Positions 13,953-19,358 of a DNA stretch of 19,358 nt are shown in pieces. The notes under the pieces are model-generated. The model saw nothing but the letters and a program-made list of their open reading frames with translations, ran no database searches and was not told the origin of the DNA. The stretch is from Rhodobacteraceae bacterium UBA2553 (GTDB taxonomy: Bacteria; Pseudomonadota; Alphaproteobacteria; Rhodobacterales; Rhodobacteraceae), in assembly GCA_002340515.1 (NCBI GenBank), contig DDMF01000006.1:9721-29078 (forward strand), written 5' to 3'. Both the position numbers and the translations under genes were made by a program. How positions within the stretch are numbered: the stretch's first letter is position 1; the number at the start of each line of letters is the position of its first letter.

Positions 13953-14624
13953 ATGCCTCAACATGAAAAGATCACCCATATGACCAATGGTAAAGGTCAT
14001 GAGGTGCCGGTAGATCTGGTCAAAGCATCGGATCGCCTCATTGATCAAACCGTGCGTGAAATTCATCGGCATGGCGAAGAGTTAATGAGCCAGATCGCCC
14101 GGTTTCGGGAACACACCTATGACGACATGGGCACCCTCATGTCATTGCTGGCAGAAAAATATCAGGTGAAAATGCGTGGCTTGCGGGAAGGCGGGCGCGG
14201 CAATGTCAGCTTCAAATCCTATGACGGTCTGTTGAAGGTTGAAATCAGTGTTCAAGACTATGTTGAGTATGGGCCGGAGCTGCAAATCGCCAAGGCCTTG
14301 ATGGATGATTATATCCATGAAGTGAGCGAAGGTGTGCCCGATGAGGTGAAAGCACTTTTGAACCATGCGTTTGAGGTCGATAAAGCGGGCAAGGTAAACC
14401 GTGAAGCCCTCTACACATTGCGCCGGTTGGAGATTGATCATCCGATTTATCAGCGCGCCATGGAAGCGGTGAAAGACAGTCAGCGTGTCGAAAGCTCACG
14501 CCAGTTTATCCGCATTTCCACACGCCCCAGCACAACCGAAAACTTCAAATCCATGCAGATCAATTTGGCAAATGCTGAGGATCTGACACCCGTTAGCGGT
14601 GGGGTCGAAAATGGCGACCTCTGA
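13953..14624 (+). CDS. DUF3164 family phage protein
   Basis: 223 residues, resembling the DUF3164 proteins found in the early regions of Mu-like phages. Characteristic stretches are GHEVPVDLVKASDRLIDQTVREI near the N-terminus, KSYDGLLKVEISVQDYVEYGPELQIAKALMDDYI in the middle and RREIDHPIYQ-like text (RRLEIDHPIYQRAMEAVKDSQRV) towards the end. The biochemical role of the family is not known to me. I chose the ATG at 13953, preceded by AAGGAT; an in-frame upstream start at 13911 would overlap the previous gene by 38 bp and lacks a good ribosome site. It overlaps the next gene by 14 bp. Confidence 0.85.
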   Translation: MPQHEKITHMTNGKGHEVPVDLVKASDRLIDQTVREIHRHGEELMSQIARFREHTYDDMGTLMSLLAEKYQVKMRGLREGGRGNVSFKSYDGLLKVEISVQDYVEYGPELQIAKALMDDYIHEVSEGVPDEVKALLNHAFEVDKAGKVNREALYTLRRLEIDHPIYQRAMEAVKDSQRVESSRQFIRISTRPSTTENFKSMQINLANAEDLTPVSGGVENGDL

Positions 14625-14817
14625 CAAGAAGTTCACTGAGGCGGAAATGCTGGAGCTTGCAGGGTCTGCCATTGGCAAGATTGATGCGCGTGGTCAGCGC
14701 GGTGCTGAGCGCGTCACTCATGACGAGATCATTGCCATGGCCCTTCTGATCCACCTCATGGCCATGCGCCTGTCTGTGACCCTTCCACAATCGACTTCTG
14801 AGGAGAATGCAGCATGA
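14611..14817 (+). CDS. Small phage protein of unknown function
   Basis: 68 residues from the ATG at 14611 (an in-frame GTG at 14599 is possible). Acidic N-terminus with FTEAEMLELAGSAIGKIDARG, then a hydrophobic patch (DEIIAMALLIHLMAMRLSV, about 40-58) that could be a short amphipathic or membrane-associating helix. No family recognised. It lies between DUF3164 and another small gene with overlaps at both ends (14 bp and ATGA), so it belongs to the early operon. Confidence 0.62.
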   Translation: MATSDKKFTEAEMLELAGSAIGKIDARGQRGAERVTHDEIIAMALLIHLMAMRLSVTLPQSTSEENAA

Positions 14818-15086
14818 GTGTTCGTCCAACAGCCAAAGTGCATGCGTTTTGTGATGCGAATGGCCGGATCTCGTATTCAGACCAACCGAGCATCCCCGGA
14901 CTAGCCCGGTTTGCGTGTGGTCGTCTTGAACAAATCAAGCCCATCGTCGAGGTGATTGCCCGTCATGCACATGACGGTGAAACCTTTCTTGTGCCTGGCA
15001 TTCCCGAGGCTGAGAATTTTCATGAAGCCTCAGAAGCCCTTGGTCGTTTCATCAATCAATTTGATCAGCGGAGGTGTGGGGCATGA
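14814..15086 (+). CDS. Small phage protein of unknown function
   Basis: 90 residues, no family recognised. GAGGAGA upstream and ATGA overlaps on both sides support real translation. The sequence is globular in appearance (VHAFCDANGRISYSDQPSIPGLARFACGRLEQIKPIVEVIARHAHDGETFLVPGIPEAENFHEASEAL), with two Cys too far apart for a zinc finger by themselves. The neighbours suggest an accessory early function; nothing more can be read. Confidence 0.63.
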   Translation: MSVRPTAKVHAFCDANGRISYSDQPSIPGLARFACGRLEQIKPIVEVIARHAHDGETFLVPGIPEAENFHEASEALGRFINQFDQRRCGA

Positions 15087-15370
15087 GCGGCCATAAATCA
15101 TTCCGCCCGTCCAATGGCACCGAAGGCGATATCTTTATGGGCCAATGGTGCGAGCACTGTTCTAAGCACGCGCCCGGTGATGATGTGGATTGTCATATCT
15201 TGCGCGATGCTTTGGCCACCTCAATGGATGATCAGCATTACCCACCAGAATGGATCTACCGCGTCGGCGTCCCGGCTTGCACAGCTTTTGTTCGCCAAAG
15301 TGATCCGGCTGATGTGCCCGTGCCCCGCTGCGAAAATACACCGGATATGTTTGGCGAGGTGGCATCATGA
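15083..15370 (+). CDS. Small Cys-rich phage protein, possible metal binder
   Basis: 95 residues from the ATG at 15083, which overlaps the preceding stop; a GTG at 15074 is a weaker alternative. The sequence GQWCEHCSKHAPGDDVDCHILRDAL contains Cys-x2-Cys, a His and a third Cys, with further Cys in VPACTAF and PRCENT, so a zinc-binding fold is possible. No named family recognised with confidence. It is followed by GemA with an ATGA overlap, so it is part of the same transcription unit. Confidence 0.65.
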   Translation: MSGHKSFRPSNGTEGDIFMGQWCEHCSKHAPGDDVDCHILRDALATSMDDQHYPPEWIYRVGVPACTAFVRQSDPADVPVPRCENTPDMFGEVAS

Positions 15371-16002
15371 GCGCCCTTTCCGCCATCCACGCCAAACGCC
15401 GTGACGTGCATTCTCTCAAAGAAGATGATGCTTGGTATGACTTTGTTGAAAAGCACACCGGACAACGCTCGACACGCGGCCTTAGCCCGAAGCAAACCAA
15501 GGCGTTGATCTTAGCCCTGAATGCTATGGGTGCTAAACGTGTCACCCGCCGTAAAACCATCACCGGCCCCTACGCTAAGAAGATCCAAGCCCTTTGGATT
15601 GCCTGTTGGAATATGGGGTTGATCAAGTCCCGCGATGATCGGTCCTTGAACCGCTTTGCCACAAAGCAAGCTAGTGTGAGCCATGCAAACTGGATCCGCG
15701 ATCCCGAGGATGCGCGCGCTGTTATCGAAGCCCTGAAAAAGATGCTTGAGCGCAAAGGTGTGGATTGGTTTGAAAACCGGCTGGCTCATCCAGTCACCCA
15801 TATGCCGGGTTTCAAGATCGCTTTCGCTCAATGGCGGATCGTTATGAAAATCGAGCCCTACTCATCACAAGATTTTGGGGTTTGGGTCGAAGAGCTCACA
15901 GGCAATCAAATATCTGACTGCACTGCAGAAAACTGGATGGACGTTATGAACACCTTGGGTAGAGTTGTCCGGGGCCATGTCAATGATGGCGCTGTTTCAT
16001 GA
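15367..16002 (+). CDS. gemA: GemA-like regulatory protein (Mu gp16 family, DUF1018)
   Basis: 211 residues. GemA-type proteins of Mu-like phages modulate host gene expression and DNA topology after infection, and in Mu gemA also sits just before mor. Recognisable features are the N-terminal LSAIHAKRRDVHSLKEDDAWYDFVEKHTGQRSTRGLS, the GPYAKKIQALWIACWNMGLIKSRDD segment, and the SVSHANWIRDPEDARAVIEALKKMLERKG core. The C-terminal part (about 135-211) extends beyond that core. It ends the overlapping early block; 52 bp then separate it from mor. Confidence 0.85.
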   Translation: MSALSAIHAKRRDVHSLKEDDAWYDFVEKHTGQRSTRGLSPKQTKALILALNAMGAKRVTRRKTITGPYAKKIQALWIACWNMGLIKSRDDRSLNRFATKQASVSHANWIRDPEDARAVIEALKKMLERKGVDWFENRLAHPVTHMPGFKIAFAQWRIVMKIEPYSSQDFGVWVEELTGNQISDCTAENWMDVMNTLGRVVRGHVNDGAVS

Positions 16003-16054
16003 TTGTATTCTTCTCTTGTTCATTGCTTAAAAACAAACGGATTGGGTCGCACTC

Positions 16055-16465
16055 ATGAGCTATTCTTGGCTCCCCCCAACACTCGCAGAGATTGCTGAGG
16101 TGGCCGGTTTGGACGCCGCCTTGGCAATGGCTGATGTGCGTGGTGGCAGCCGGATCTCAATCCCCTCAGATCCACCTGAAGGCCATTGGCTTGTGAAAGC
16201 CGTTGGCATGGATCTCGCACAAGAGATCTGCTCACATTTCAGCACTGGATATGGCGGCAAAGGTGGAGCGGTCTTTGATTTGCCGCTTAGCCCTAACCTT
16301 GATCTGATCAAGCGCCGCAAGAGGATTGACCAACTGATTGCGAATGGCGTATCTGCAGATAAGATCGCCGTTGCAACCCGTACACACCGCACAACGGTTT
16401 TCCGTCGCCAAGCTAAATTGCGGGCCGGTGATGATCTTCCGAAACATCCCGATCTTTTTGATTGA
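16055..16465 (+). CDS. mor: Mor-family transcription activator
   Basis: 136 residues, close to Mu Mor (129). Mor dimers bind a dyad site in place of a -35 element and recruit RNA polymerase to the middle promoter. The N-terminal dimerisation part LAEIAEVAGLDAALAMADVRGGSRISIP (10-37) is typical, as is the C-terminal HTH IDQLIANGVSADKIAVATRTHRTTVFRRQAKL (91-122). The gene is separated from gemA by 52 bp with no clear promoter that I can name. A perfect dyad directly after its stop is a candidate target, which would place the lysis genes under Mor control. Confidence 0.9.
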   Translation: MSYSWLPPTLAEIAEVAGLDAALAMADVRGGSRISIPSDPPEGHWLVKAVGMDLAQEICSHFSTGYGGKGGAVFDLPLSPNLDLIKRRKRIDQLIANGVSADKIAVATRTHRTTVFRRQAKLRAGDDLPKHPDLFD

Positions 16466-16484
16466 TTGGTAGCGGCGCTACCAA
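16466..16484. promoter_or_regulatory. 19-bp palindrome after mor: candidate Mor binding site or hairpin
   Basis: Perfect 8-bp arms TTGGTAGC and GCTACCAA around GGC begin immediately after the mor stop codon. No T-tract follows, only ATTCCCCC, so terminator function is doubtful. It lies 53 bp upstream of the endolysin start; in Mu, Mor binds a dyad centred in the -35/-45 region of its target promoter. If the dyad is used that way, transcription would start near 16518. This is inference. Confidence 0.5.
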
Positions 16485-16537
16485 ATTCCCCCATAGAAGA
16501 AATCCGTAGTTTCAGCCCATCAACTTGAAGGTGGGCT

Positions 16538-17149
16538 ATGAAAACCGTTCGTCAAATTGCCAATGAAATTGTCGCGCGCGAGGGCGGGTATGTGAACGAC
16601 CCGGATGATCCGGGCGGCGCAACCAACTACGGCGTGACCATTCACACCATGCGCCACTTGCAGATCGACCTTGATCACAATGGTGTTGTGGACACACGCG
16701 ATGTGCGCCTTTTGTCACGTGATCAGGCGGTGGATATTTTCATTCAGCATTACTTCTCCAAGCCACGCATTCACCTGTTGCCTGAGGTGCTTCAAGCCAC
16801 CGTGTTTGATATGCAGGTCAATGCTGGCTCCAATGCGGTGAAGATCCTTCAGCGGCTGTTGAACCATTTCCATGAGGTGGTGACCGTTGATGGCGCGCTT
16901 GGCCCTAAGACCGCCGCAGCGGCCAAACGAGCGATGAGCAAAGCCGGAGACACTTTTGTGGACGCCTACGGGATCGCGCGGCGCAACTATTATTTCCGCC
17001 TTGCAGATCGTCGCCGTTCGTCTCGCAAATATGCGCGACGCCGTGATGGTGGCAAAGGTGGATGGATCCGCCGAGCTGAAGAATTCATTTCACCCTCATA
17101 CCACCTGACAGATGCGCAGTTTCAGGCGCGTGTTTCCGGGTGGGTTTGA
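16538..17149 (+). CDS. Phage endolysin, glycoside hydrolase family 108
   Basis: 203 residues. It degrades peptidoglycan for host lysis. The GH108 catalytic motif is clear: REGGYVNDPDDPGGATNYGVT, with catalytic Glu at position 15. The following VFDMQVNAGSNAVKILQRLLN and TVDGALGPKTAAAAKRA (about 86-130) match the peptidoglycan-binding domain that accompanies GH108. The C-terminus is rich in Arg and Lys. There is no signal peptide, so release should need the holin encoded next, 18 bp downstream. First gene after the mor palindrome; GAAGGTGGG provides the ribosome site. Confidence 0.93.
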   Translation: MKTVRQIANEIVAREGGYVNDPDDPGGATNYGVTIHTMRHLQIDLDHNGVVDTRDVRLLSRDQAVDIFIQHYFSKPRIHLLPEVLQATVFDMQVNAGSNAVKILQRLLNHFHEVVTVDGALGPKTAAAAKRAMSKAGDTFVDAYGIARRNYYFRLADRRRSSRKYARRRDGGKGGWIRRAEEFISPSYHLTDAQFQARVSGWV

Positions 17150-17167
17150 TCTTTTGGGAGTAACATA

Positions 17168-17752
17168 ATGTTTAAGGAAATCCTGAATGGACTATTTGGT
17201 GGCGGTCGCAATCTTGTGACTGACACCGTTGAGGTGTTTCGTCCAAATGCGGAAGCCGGAGAGCAACGCCGCGCTGCCTATGATCAGGCGGCATTGGCGC
17301 AATATACGGCTGAATTCAAGCATGAGCGCAAAGGGCGGTTTGATCGGTTCATGGACGGGCTTAACCGCTTGCCGCGCCCCTTGATGGTGATCGCTGTTTT
17401 CTTGTTATTTGGCATGGCAATGTTTGACCCCATTTGGTTTGCTGAGCGCATGCAGGGTCTTGCCCTGGTCCCGCAACCATTGTGGTGGTTTGCCGGAACC
17501 GTTGTGACGTTCTATTTCGGCGGTCGCTTTCAGATCAAATCCCAAGAGTTCCATAAGCAGGCGGTTGCCGCTGCGAACAAACTTCCCGCCGTGCTTGAAA
17601 ACATCAAACAGATCCGCGCGCTGCGCTCTGACAGCCCCGGCGTGGCAGACACCGGCACCGATGCTGATTTGGCAGATGCCGCACTTGATGAGTTTGAGAA
17701 CCCGGCAATTGATGCTTGGCGGAAACAGCCATACCCGAAACCGAGGCGCTAA
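17168..17752 (+). CDS. 3TM-type holin (GTA holin family)
   Basis: 194 residues of the GTA_holin_3TM type, common in Rhodobacteraceae phages and gene transfer agents. An amphipathic N-terminus (MFKEILNGLFGGG...VEVFRPNAEA) is followed by a charged stretch and two clear membrane segments (about 71-90 and 102-119, the second containing PLWWFAGTVVTFYFGGRF). The C-terminal tail is acidic and soluble. It would form membrane lesions that let the endolysin reach the wall. GGGAG upstream is the ribosome site. Confidence 0.87.
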   Translation: MFKEILNGLFGGGRNLVTDTVEVFRPNAEAGEQRRAAYDQAALAQYTAEFKHERKGRFDRFMDGLNRLPRPLMVIAVFLLFGMAMFDPIWFAERMQGLALVPQPLWWFAGTVVTFYFGGRFQIKSQEFHKQAVAAANKLPAVLENIKQIRALRSDSPGVADTGTDADLADAALDEFENPAIDAWRKQPYPKPRR

Positions 17753-17754
17753 TC

Positions 17755-18051
17755 ATGAGCGCAGAAGATATCGCAAAAGATCTGTCCGGGCGACTGACCC
17801 CGGCACAGATCTCCGAAATGGCCGCAAAGCTTCACCTACTCGCAGATGAAGTGATTGGTGATGAGTTGCAGGCCAAATCCACACTGGCTGAGATCTCCCT
17901 TTTGTTGGCCGCCACCTATGGCGACGCTTGGGGGCTGACCGTCTCAACAGGCGGCACTCACACAGTGTTGGAATTGAACCGCTACGCCGACCACCACGCC
18001 AAACAAACCATCCAAGACATGGCTAAACAAACCTGTGAGGGGAGCGCATGA
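17755..18051 (+). CDS. Small phage protein of unknown function
   Basis: 98 residues from the ATG at 17755, two bases after the holin stop; a longer frame from 17716 would run into the holin gene and has no better ribosome site. Mainly helical (SGRLTPAQISEMAAKLHLLADEVIGDELQAKSTLAEISLLLAA), with no membrane segment. No family recognised. Its position between holin and the DksA-like gene, where Mu has small poorly known genes, suggests an accessory lysis or regulatory role, but nothing in the sequence decides this. Confidence 0.65.
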   Translation: MSAEDIAKDLSGRLTPAQISEMAAKLHLLADEVIGDELQAKSTLAEISLLLAATYGDAWGLTVSTGGTHTVLELNRYADHHAKQTIQDMAKQTCEGSA

Positions 18052-18269
18052 ATGAATGCCAAATTGAAGCCGCCGAAGCCTCTGTTGAACGGGAGCGCAC
18101 CAGCCTTGCAGATCGGGCGAGCGCGGCCATTTCAGGGACGGGCTCGGATGAGTGCAACACATGTGGTGAAGAGATCTCGCCCGAACGTCGCGCCGCAGCC
18201 CCATTCGCTCAGCGATGCCTTGCATGCCAAAATCACGCGGAACAGCGTGCTCGTCGCTATGCTCGGTGA
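18048..18269 (+). CDS. TraR/DksA-type zinc-finger protein
   Basis: 73 residues. The C4 zinc finger is complete: Cys36-x2-Cys39 (CNTCGEEISPERR) and Cys57-x2-Cys60 (CLACQ), the arrangement of the short TraR branch. TraR-like proteins enter the secondary channel of RNA polymerase and mimic DksA/ppGpp effects on transcription. The N-terminal helix (residues 1-32) is short and carries acidic residues. It overlaps the upstream gene by ATGA. A longer frame in another register covers it but has no recognisable protein there. A redirection of host transcription late in infection is plausible. Confidence 0.88.
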   Translation: MNECQIEAAEASVERERTSLADRASAAISGTGSDECNTCGEEISPERRAAAPFAQRCLACQNHAEQRARRYAR

Positions 18270-18690
18270 TCTGTCAAAACGCCTGTTGGGCCGTGTGGCC
18301 GCTTTTGTATTTCATGATGAGGTACGCCTATTTGAGATCTTCTCGATGCTGAACCTCTTTGCTTGGGCAAAGGTTTTGCTGGTTCAGCCGGATCTCCTTC
18401 AGCATGGGGCCTATCGTGGGTTTGATGCGGTGTCTGCGATCCTTTGGGCGTACTTCTTTGGCAGCGTGGCAACCCTTCACCTCATTGCGATGCTCAATCA
18501 CCGGCGCCACCGGATGGAGCTGCGCTTTGTCGCCATGGCTTTGGCTGCGGGGTCTTGGACCGTCATTGCCTGGAACTTCTGGGCCGCATCTTTGTCAACC
18601 ACAGCAAATCTCAATTACACCATTCTCGCTTTGGCGTGTGCAGTATCAGGGGCCTATCTCGCATGGAAAAGTACCTCCTCGCAGTATTAG
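18259..18690 (+). CDS. Small multi-pass membrane protein of unknown function
   Basis: 143 residues from the ATG at 18259; an in-frame GTG at 18247, better placed behind GCGGAAC, would add four residues. Four hydrophobic helices are visible: FSMLNLFAWAKVLLV, AILWAYFFGSVATLHLIAML, FVAMALAAGSWTVIAWNFWAA and YTILALACAVSGAYLAW. The start overlaps the DksA-like gene by 11 bp and the end overlaps the next gene by 28 bp. Family not recognised. A membrane protein near lysis genes could be an antiholin, a spanin-like partner or a superinfection-exclusion protein; the sequence does not decide among these. Confidence 0.66.
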   Translation: MLGDLSKRLLGRVAAFVFHDEVRLFEIFSMLNLFAWAKVLLVQPDLLQHGAYRGFDAVSAILWAYFFGSVATLHLIAMLNHRRHRMELRFVAMALAAGSWTVIAWNFWAASLSTTANLNYTILALACAVSGAYLAWKSTSSQY

Positions 18691-19034
18691 AGCAGGGCGG
18701 GCTCGTTGGAGCTTTAGTTGTTTTTGCCGTGCTGGGCGTTGGCTTTGTCTTGCGCCACAAAGGCTGGCTGTTCTCAGAGCGGAAGAATGTCGTTTCCAGC
18801 ACCCAATTGGGGGAACTGTCCCAGCAAGTCAGCGCATTGCAAACCGGCTTAAAGGCAGTCGTCCGCGACGTTGAGGATCTTCCCACCCGAGAAGAGATCC
18901 ACGCCCTTGAGCTGGCCCATACCCAGATGATGGGACAAATCAAATTGCTCGATGAAACAGGCCGCGCCACCAAAGAGGGTGTGATCCGCATTGAGACTTT
19001 CCTGATCAACCTTTCACAGGGAGCATCCAAATGA
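18663..19034 (+). CDS. DUF2730-like phage protein, single membrane anchor plus coiled coil
   Basis: 123 residues from the ATG at 18663, inside the end of the preceding gene. One N-terminal transmembrane helix (LVGALVVFAVLGVGFVL, about 14-30) is followed by a long helical, coiled-coil-prone part (SSTQLGELSQQVSALQTGLKAVVRDVEDLPTREEIHAL...). This architecture matches DUF2730 proteins found in Mu-like phages between the lysis genes and the terminase. Length fits. Function not established; an alternative is an Rz-like spanin component, but I see no lipobox or partner gene. It overlaps the next gene by ATGA. Confidence 0.73.
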   Translation: MEKYLLAVLEQGGLVGALVVFAVLGVGFVLRHKGWLFSERKNVVSSTQLGELSQQVSALQTGLKAVVRDVEDLPTREEIHALELAHTQMMGQIKLLDETGRATKEGVIRIETFLINLSQGASK

Positions 19035-19348
19035 GCCAGATTTTTGACGGCTATGAAGATCATTTCAACGCGGATGTGCGTTTGATTATTCTGCGCACTT
19101 TGGCGGAAGAACATGACGGTCGACTAAACTCCACCATGATCACCAAAGTGCTTGAGCGCTTTGCGATCAACCGCACCCGTGACTATGTGCATACGCAACT
19201 GCGCTGGATGGAAAAGCAGGCGCAAGCTGTGATCCTCACTGAGGTGGGATCGGTGTTGGTGGCTGAGATCACCCAGCAAGGCGAAGATCATTTGCAAAAG
19301 CGGGCCATTATTGAAGGCATCAACCGCCCGTCTCGACGGAGGGCTTAA
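19031..19348 (+). CDS. Winged-helix-like phage protein (Mu gp26-like position)
   Basis: 105 residues. The segment FNADVRLIILRTLAEEHDGRLNSTMITKVLERFAINRTRDYVHTQLRWMEKQAQAVILTEVGSVLVAEITQQGEDHLQ reads as a winged helix with recognition helix around RTRDYVHTQLRWM. In Mu-like phages a comparable small gene lies between the DUF2730 gene and the terminase, so DNA binding linked to packaging or late control is plausible. The assignment to Mu gp26 is by position and general fold only. It overlaps the upstream gene by ATGA and the next start by one base. Confidence 0.7.
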   Translation: MSQIFDGYEDHFNADVRLIILRTLAEEHDGRLNSTMITKVLERFAINRTRDYVHTQLRWMEKQAQAVILTEVGSVLVAEITQQGEDHLQKRAIIEGINRPSRRRA

Positions 19349-19358
19349 TGCCATGGCA
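19348..19358 (+). CDS. Start of the next phage gene (cut by window end)
   Basis: ATGCCATGG at 19348 overlaps the preceding stop as TAATG and is preceded by GGAGGG with good spacing. Only three codons are visible, so no product can be named. In Mu-like phages the next gene in this order is often a small HTH protein (DUF1804) or the small terminase. Confidence 0.5.

Larger units (their letters stand above)
7143..19358 (+). mobile_element. Mu-like transposable prophage, left part (right end outside window)
   Basis: The gene order is that of a Mu-type phage left arm: a leftward repressor, then rightward HTH regulators, MuA-type DDE transposase, MuB-type ATPase, GemA, Mor, endolysin, holin, a DksA-like protein and a DUF2730-like protein. 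The exact left base is uncertain. Two TG dinucleotides (7143 and 7147) directly precede the first of two identical 17-bp repeats, and Mu-type elements end in TG...CA; I give 7143 as a provisional boundary. Head, tail and terminase genes are not reached, so whether the prophage is intact cannot be judged, but every gene seen here is open and complete. Confidence 0.9.

Noticed and set aside
18052..18258. Upstream extension of the membrane-protein frame over the DksA-like gene
   Set aside because: The other frame encodes an intact C4 zinc finger with a good ribosome site and ATGA overlap; the extension has no recognisable content.

Overview
The window joins two different things: about 7.1 kb of alphaproteobacterial chromosome and about 12.2 kb of the left (regulatory, early and lysis) part of a Mu-like transposable prophage. 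Gene content (inositol catabolism, a Rieske/desaturase pair, a GTA-type 3TM holin and Rhodobacter/Roseobacter-style Mu genes) suggests a Rhodobacteraceae (roseobacter-group) host. This is inferred from gene families only; no rRNA or tRNA was seen.

Host part (1-7142). The 3' end of iolD, then iolE and iolB, form a plus-strand myo-inositol catabolic operon. A convergent LacI-type regulator follows, read from the minus strand. Divergent from it is a tight four-gene operon: a membrane di-iron desaturase-like oxygenase resembling MocD, a MocE-like Rieske ferredoxin, a divergent PanB-like (ketopantoate hydroxymethyltransferase family) TIM barrel and a universal stress protein. In rhizobia, MocD/MocE-type proteins belong to the ferredoxin-oxygenase system proposed to demethylate the rhizopine 3-O-methyl-scyllo-inosamine so that it can enter the inositol pathway. 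Finding such a pair beside iolDEB suggests a system for demethylating O-methylated inositols, with the PanB-like protein as a possible handler of the released C1 unit. This is the best candidate for an undescribed system here. A gene-poor stretch of about 520 bp follows.

Phage part (about 7143 to the window end). The left end carries two identical 17-bp repeats that look like transposase end-binding sites. Next come a leftward S24-fold repressor without the catalytic Ser and Lys, and an operator region with four GCTAAAAAT(A) repeats every 25-26 bp. A rightward early operon of closely packed or overlapping genes follows: small HTH protein, CI-like HTH protein, an unknown, a ParB-domain protein carrying a perfect 23-bp palindrome inside its gene, MuA-like transposase, MuB-like ATPase, a DnaA domain IV-like protein, an unknown, DUF3164, three small unknowns, GemA and a Mor-type activator. 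A 19-bp palindrome directly after mor may be its binding site or a hairpin. The lysis and pre-head block then begins: GH108 endolysin, 3TM holin, an unknown, a TraR/DksA zinc finger, a four-helix membrane protein, a DUF2730-like protein, a winged-helix protein, and the first codons of another gene. The right end of the phage, its terminase and its structural genes lie outside the window.

How it fits together: the repressor and small HTH proteins would set the lysis/lysogeny choice at the repeat operators; MuA and MuB transpose the genome from the end repeats; the ParB-like and DnaA-like proteins probably link phage DNA to host replication or segregation; Mor switches on the genes downstream of it.
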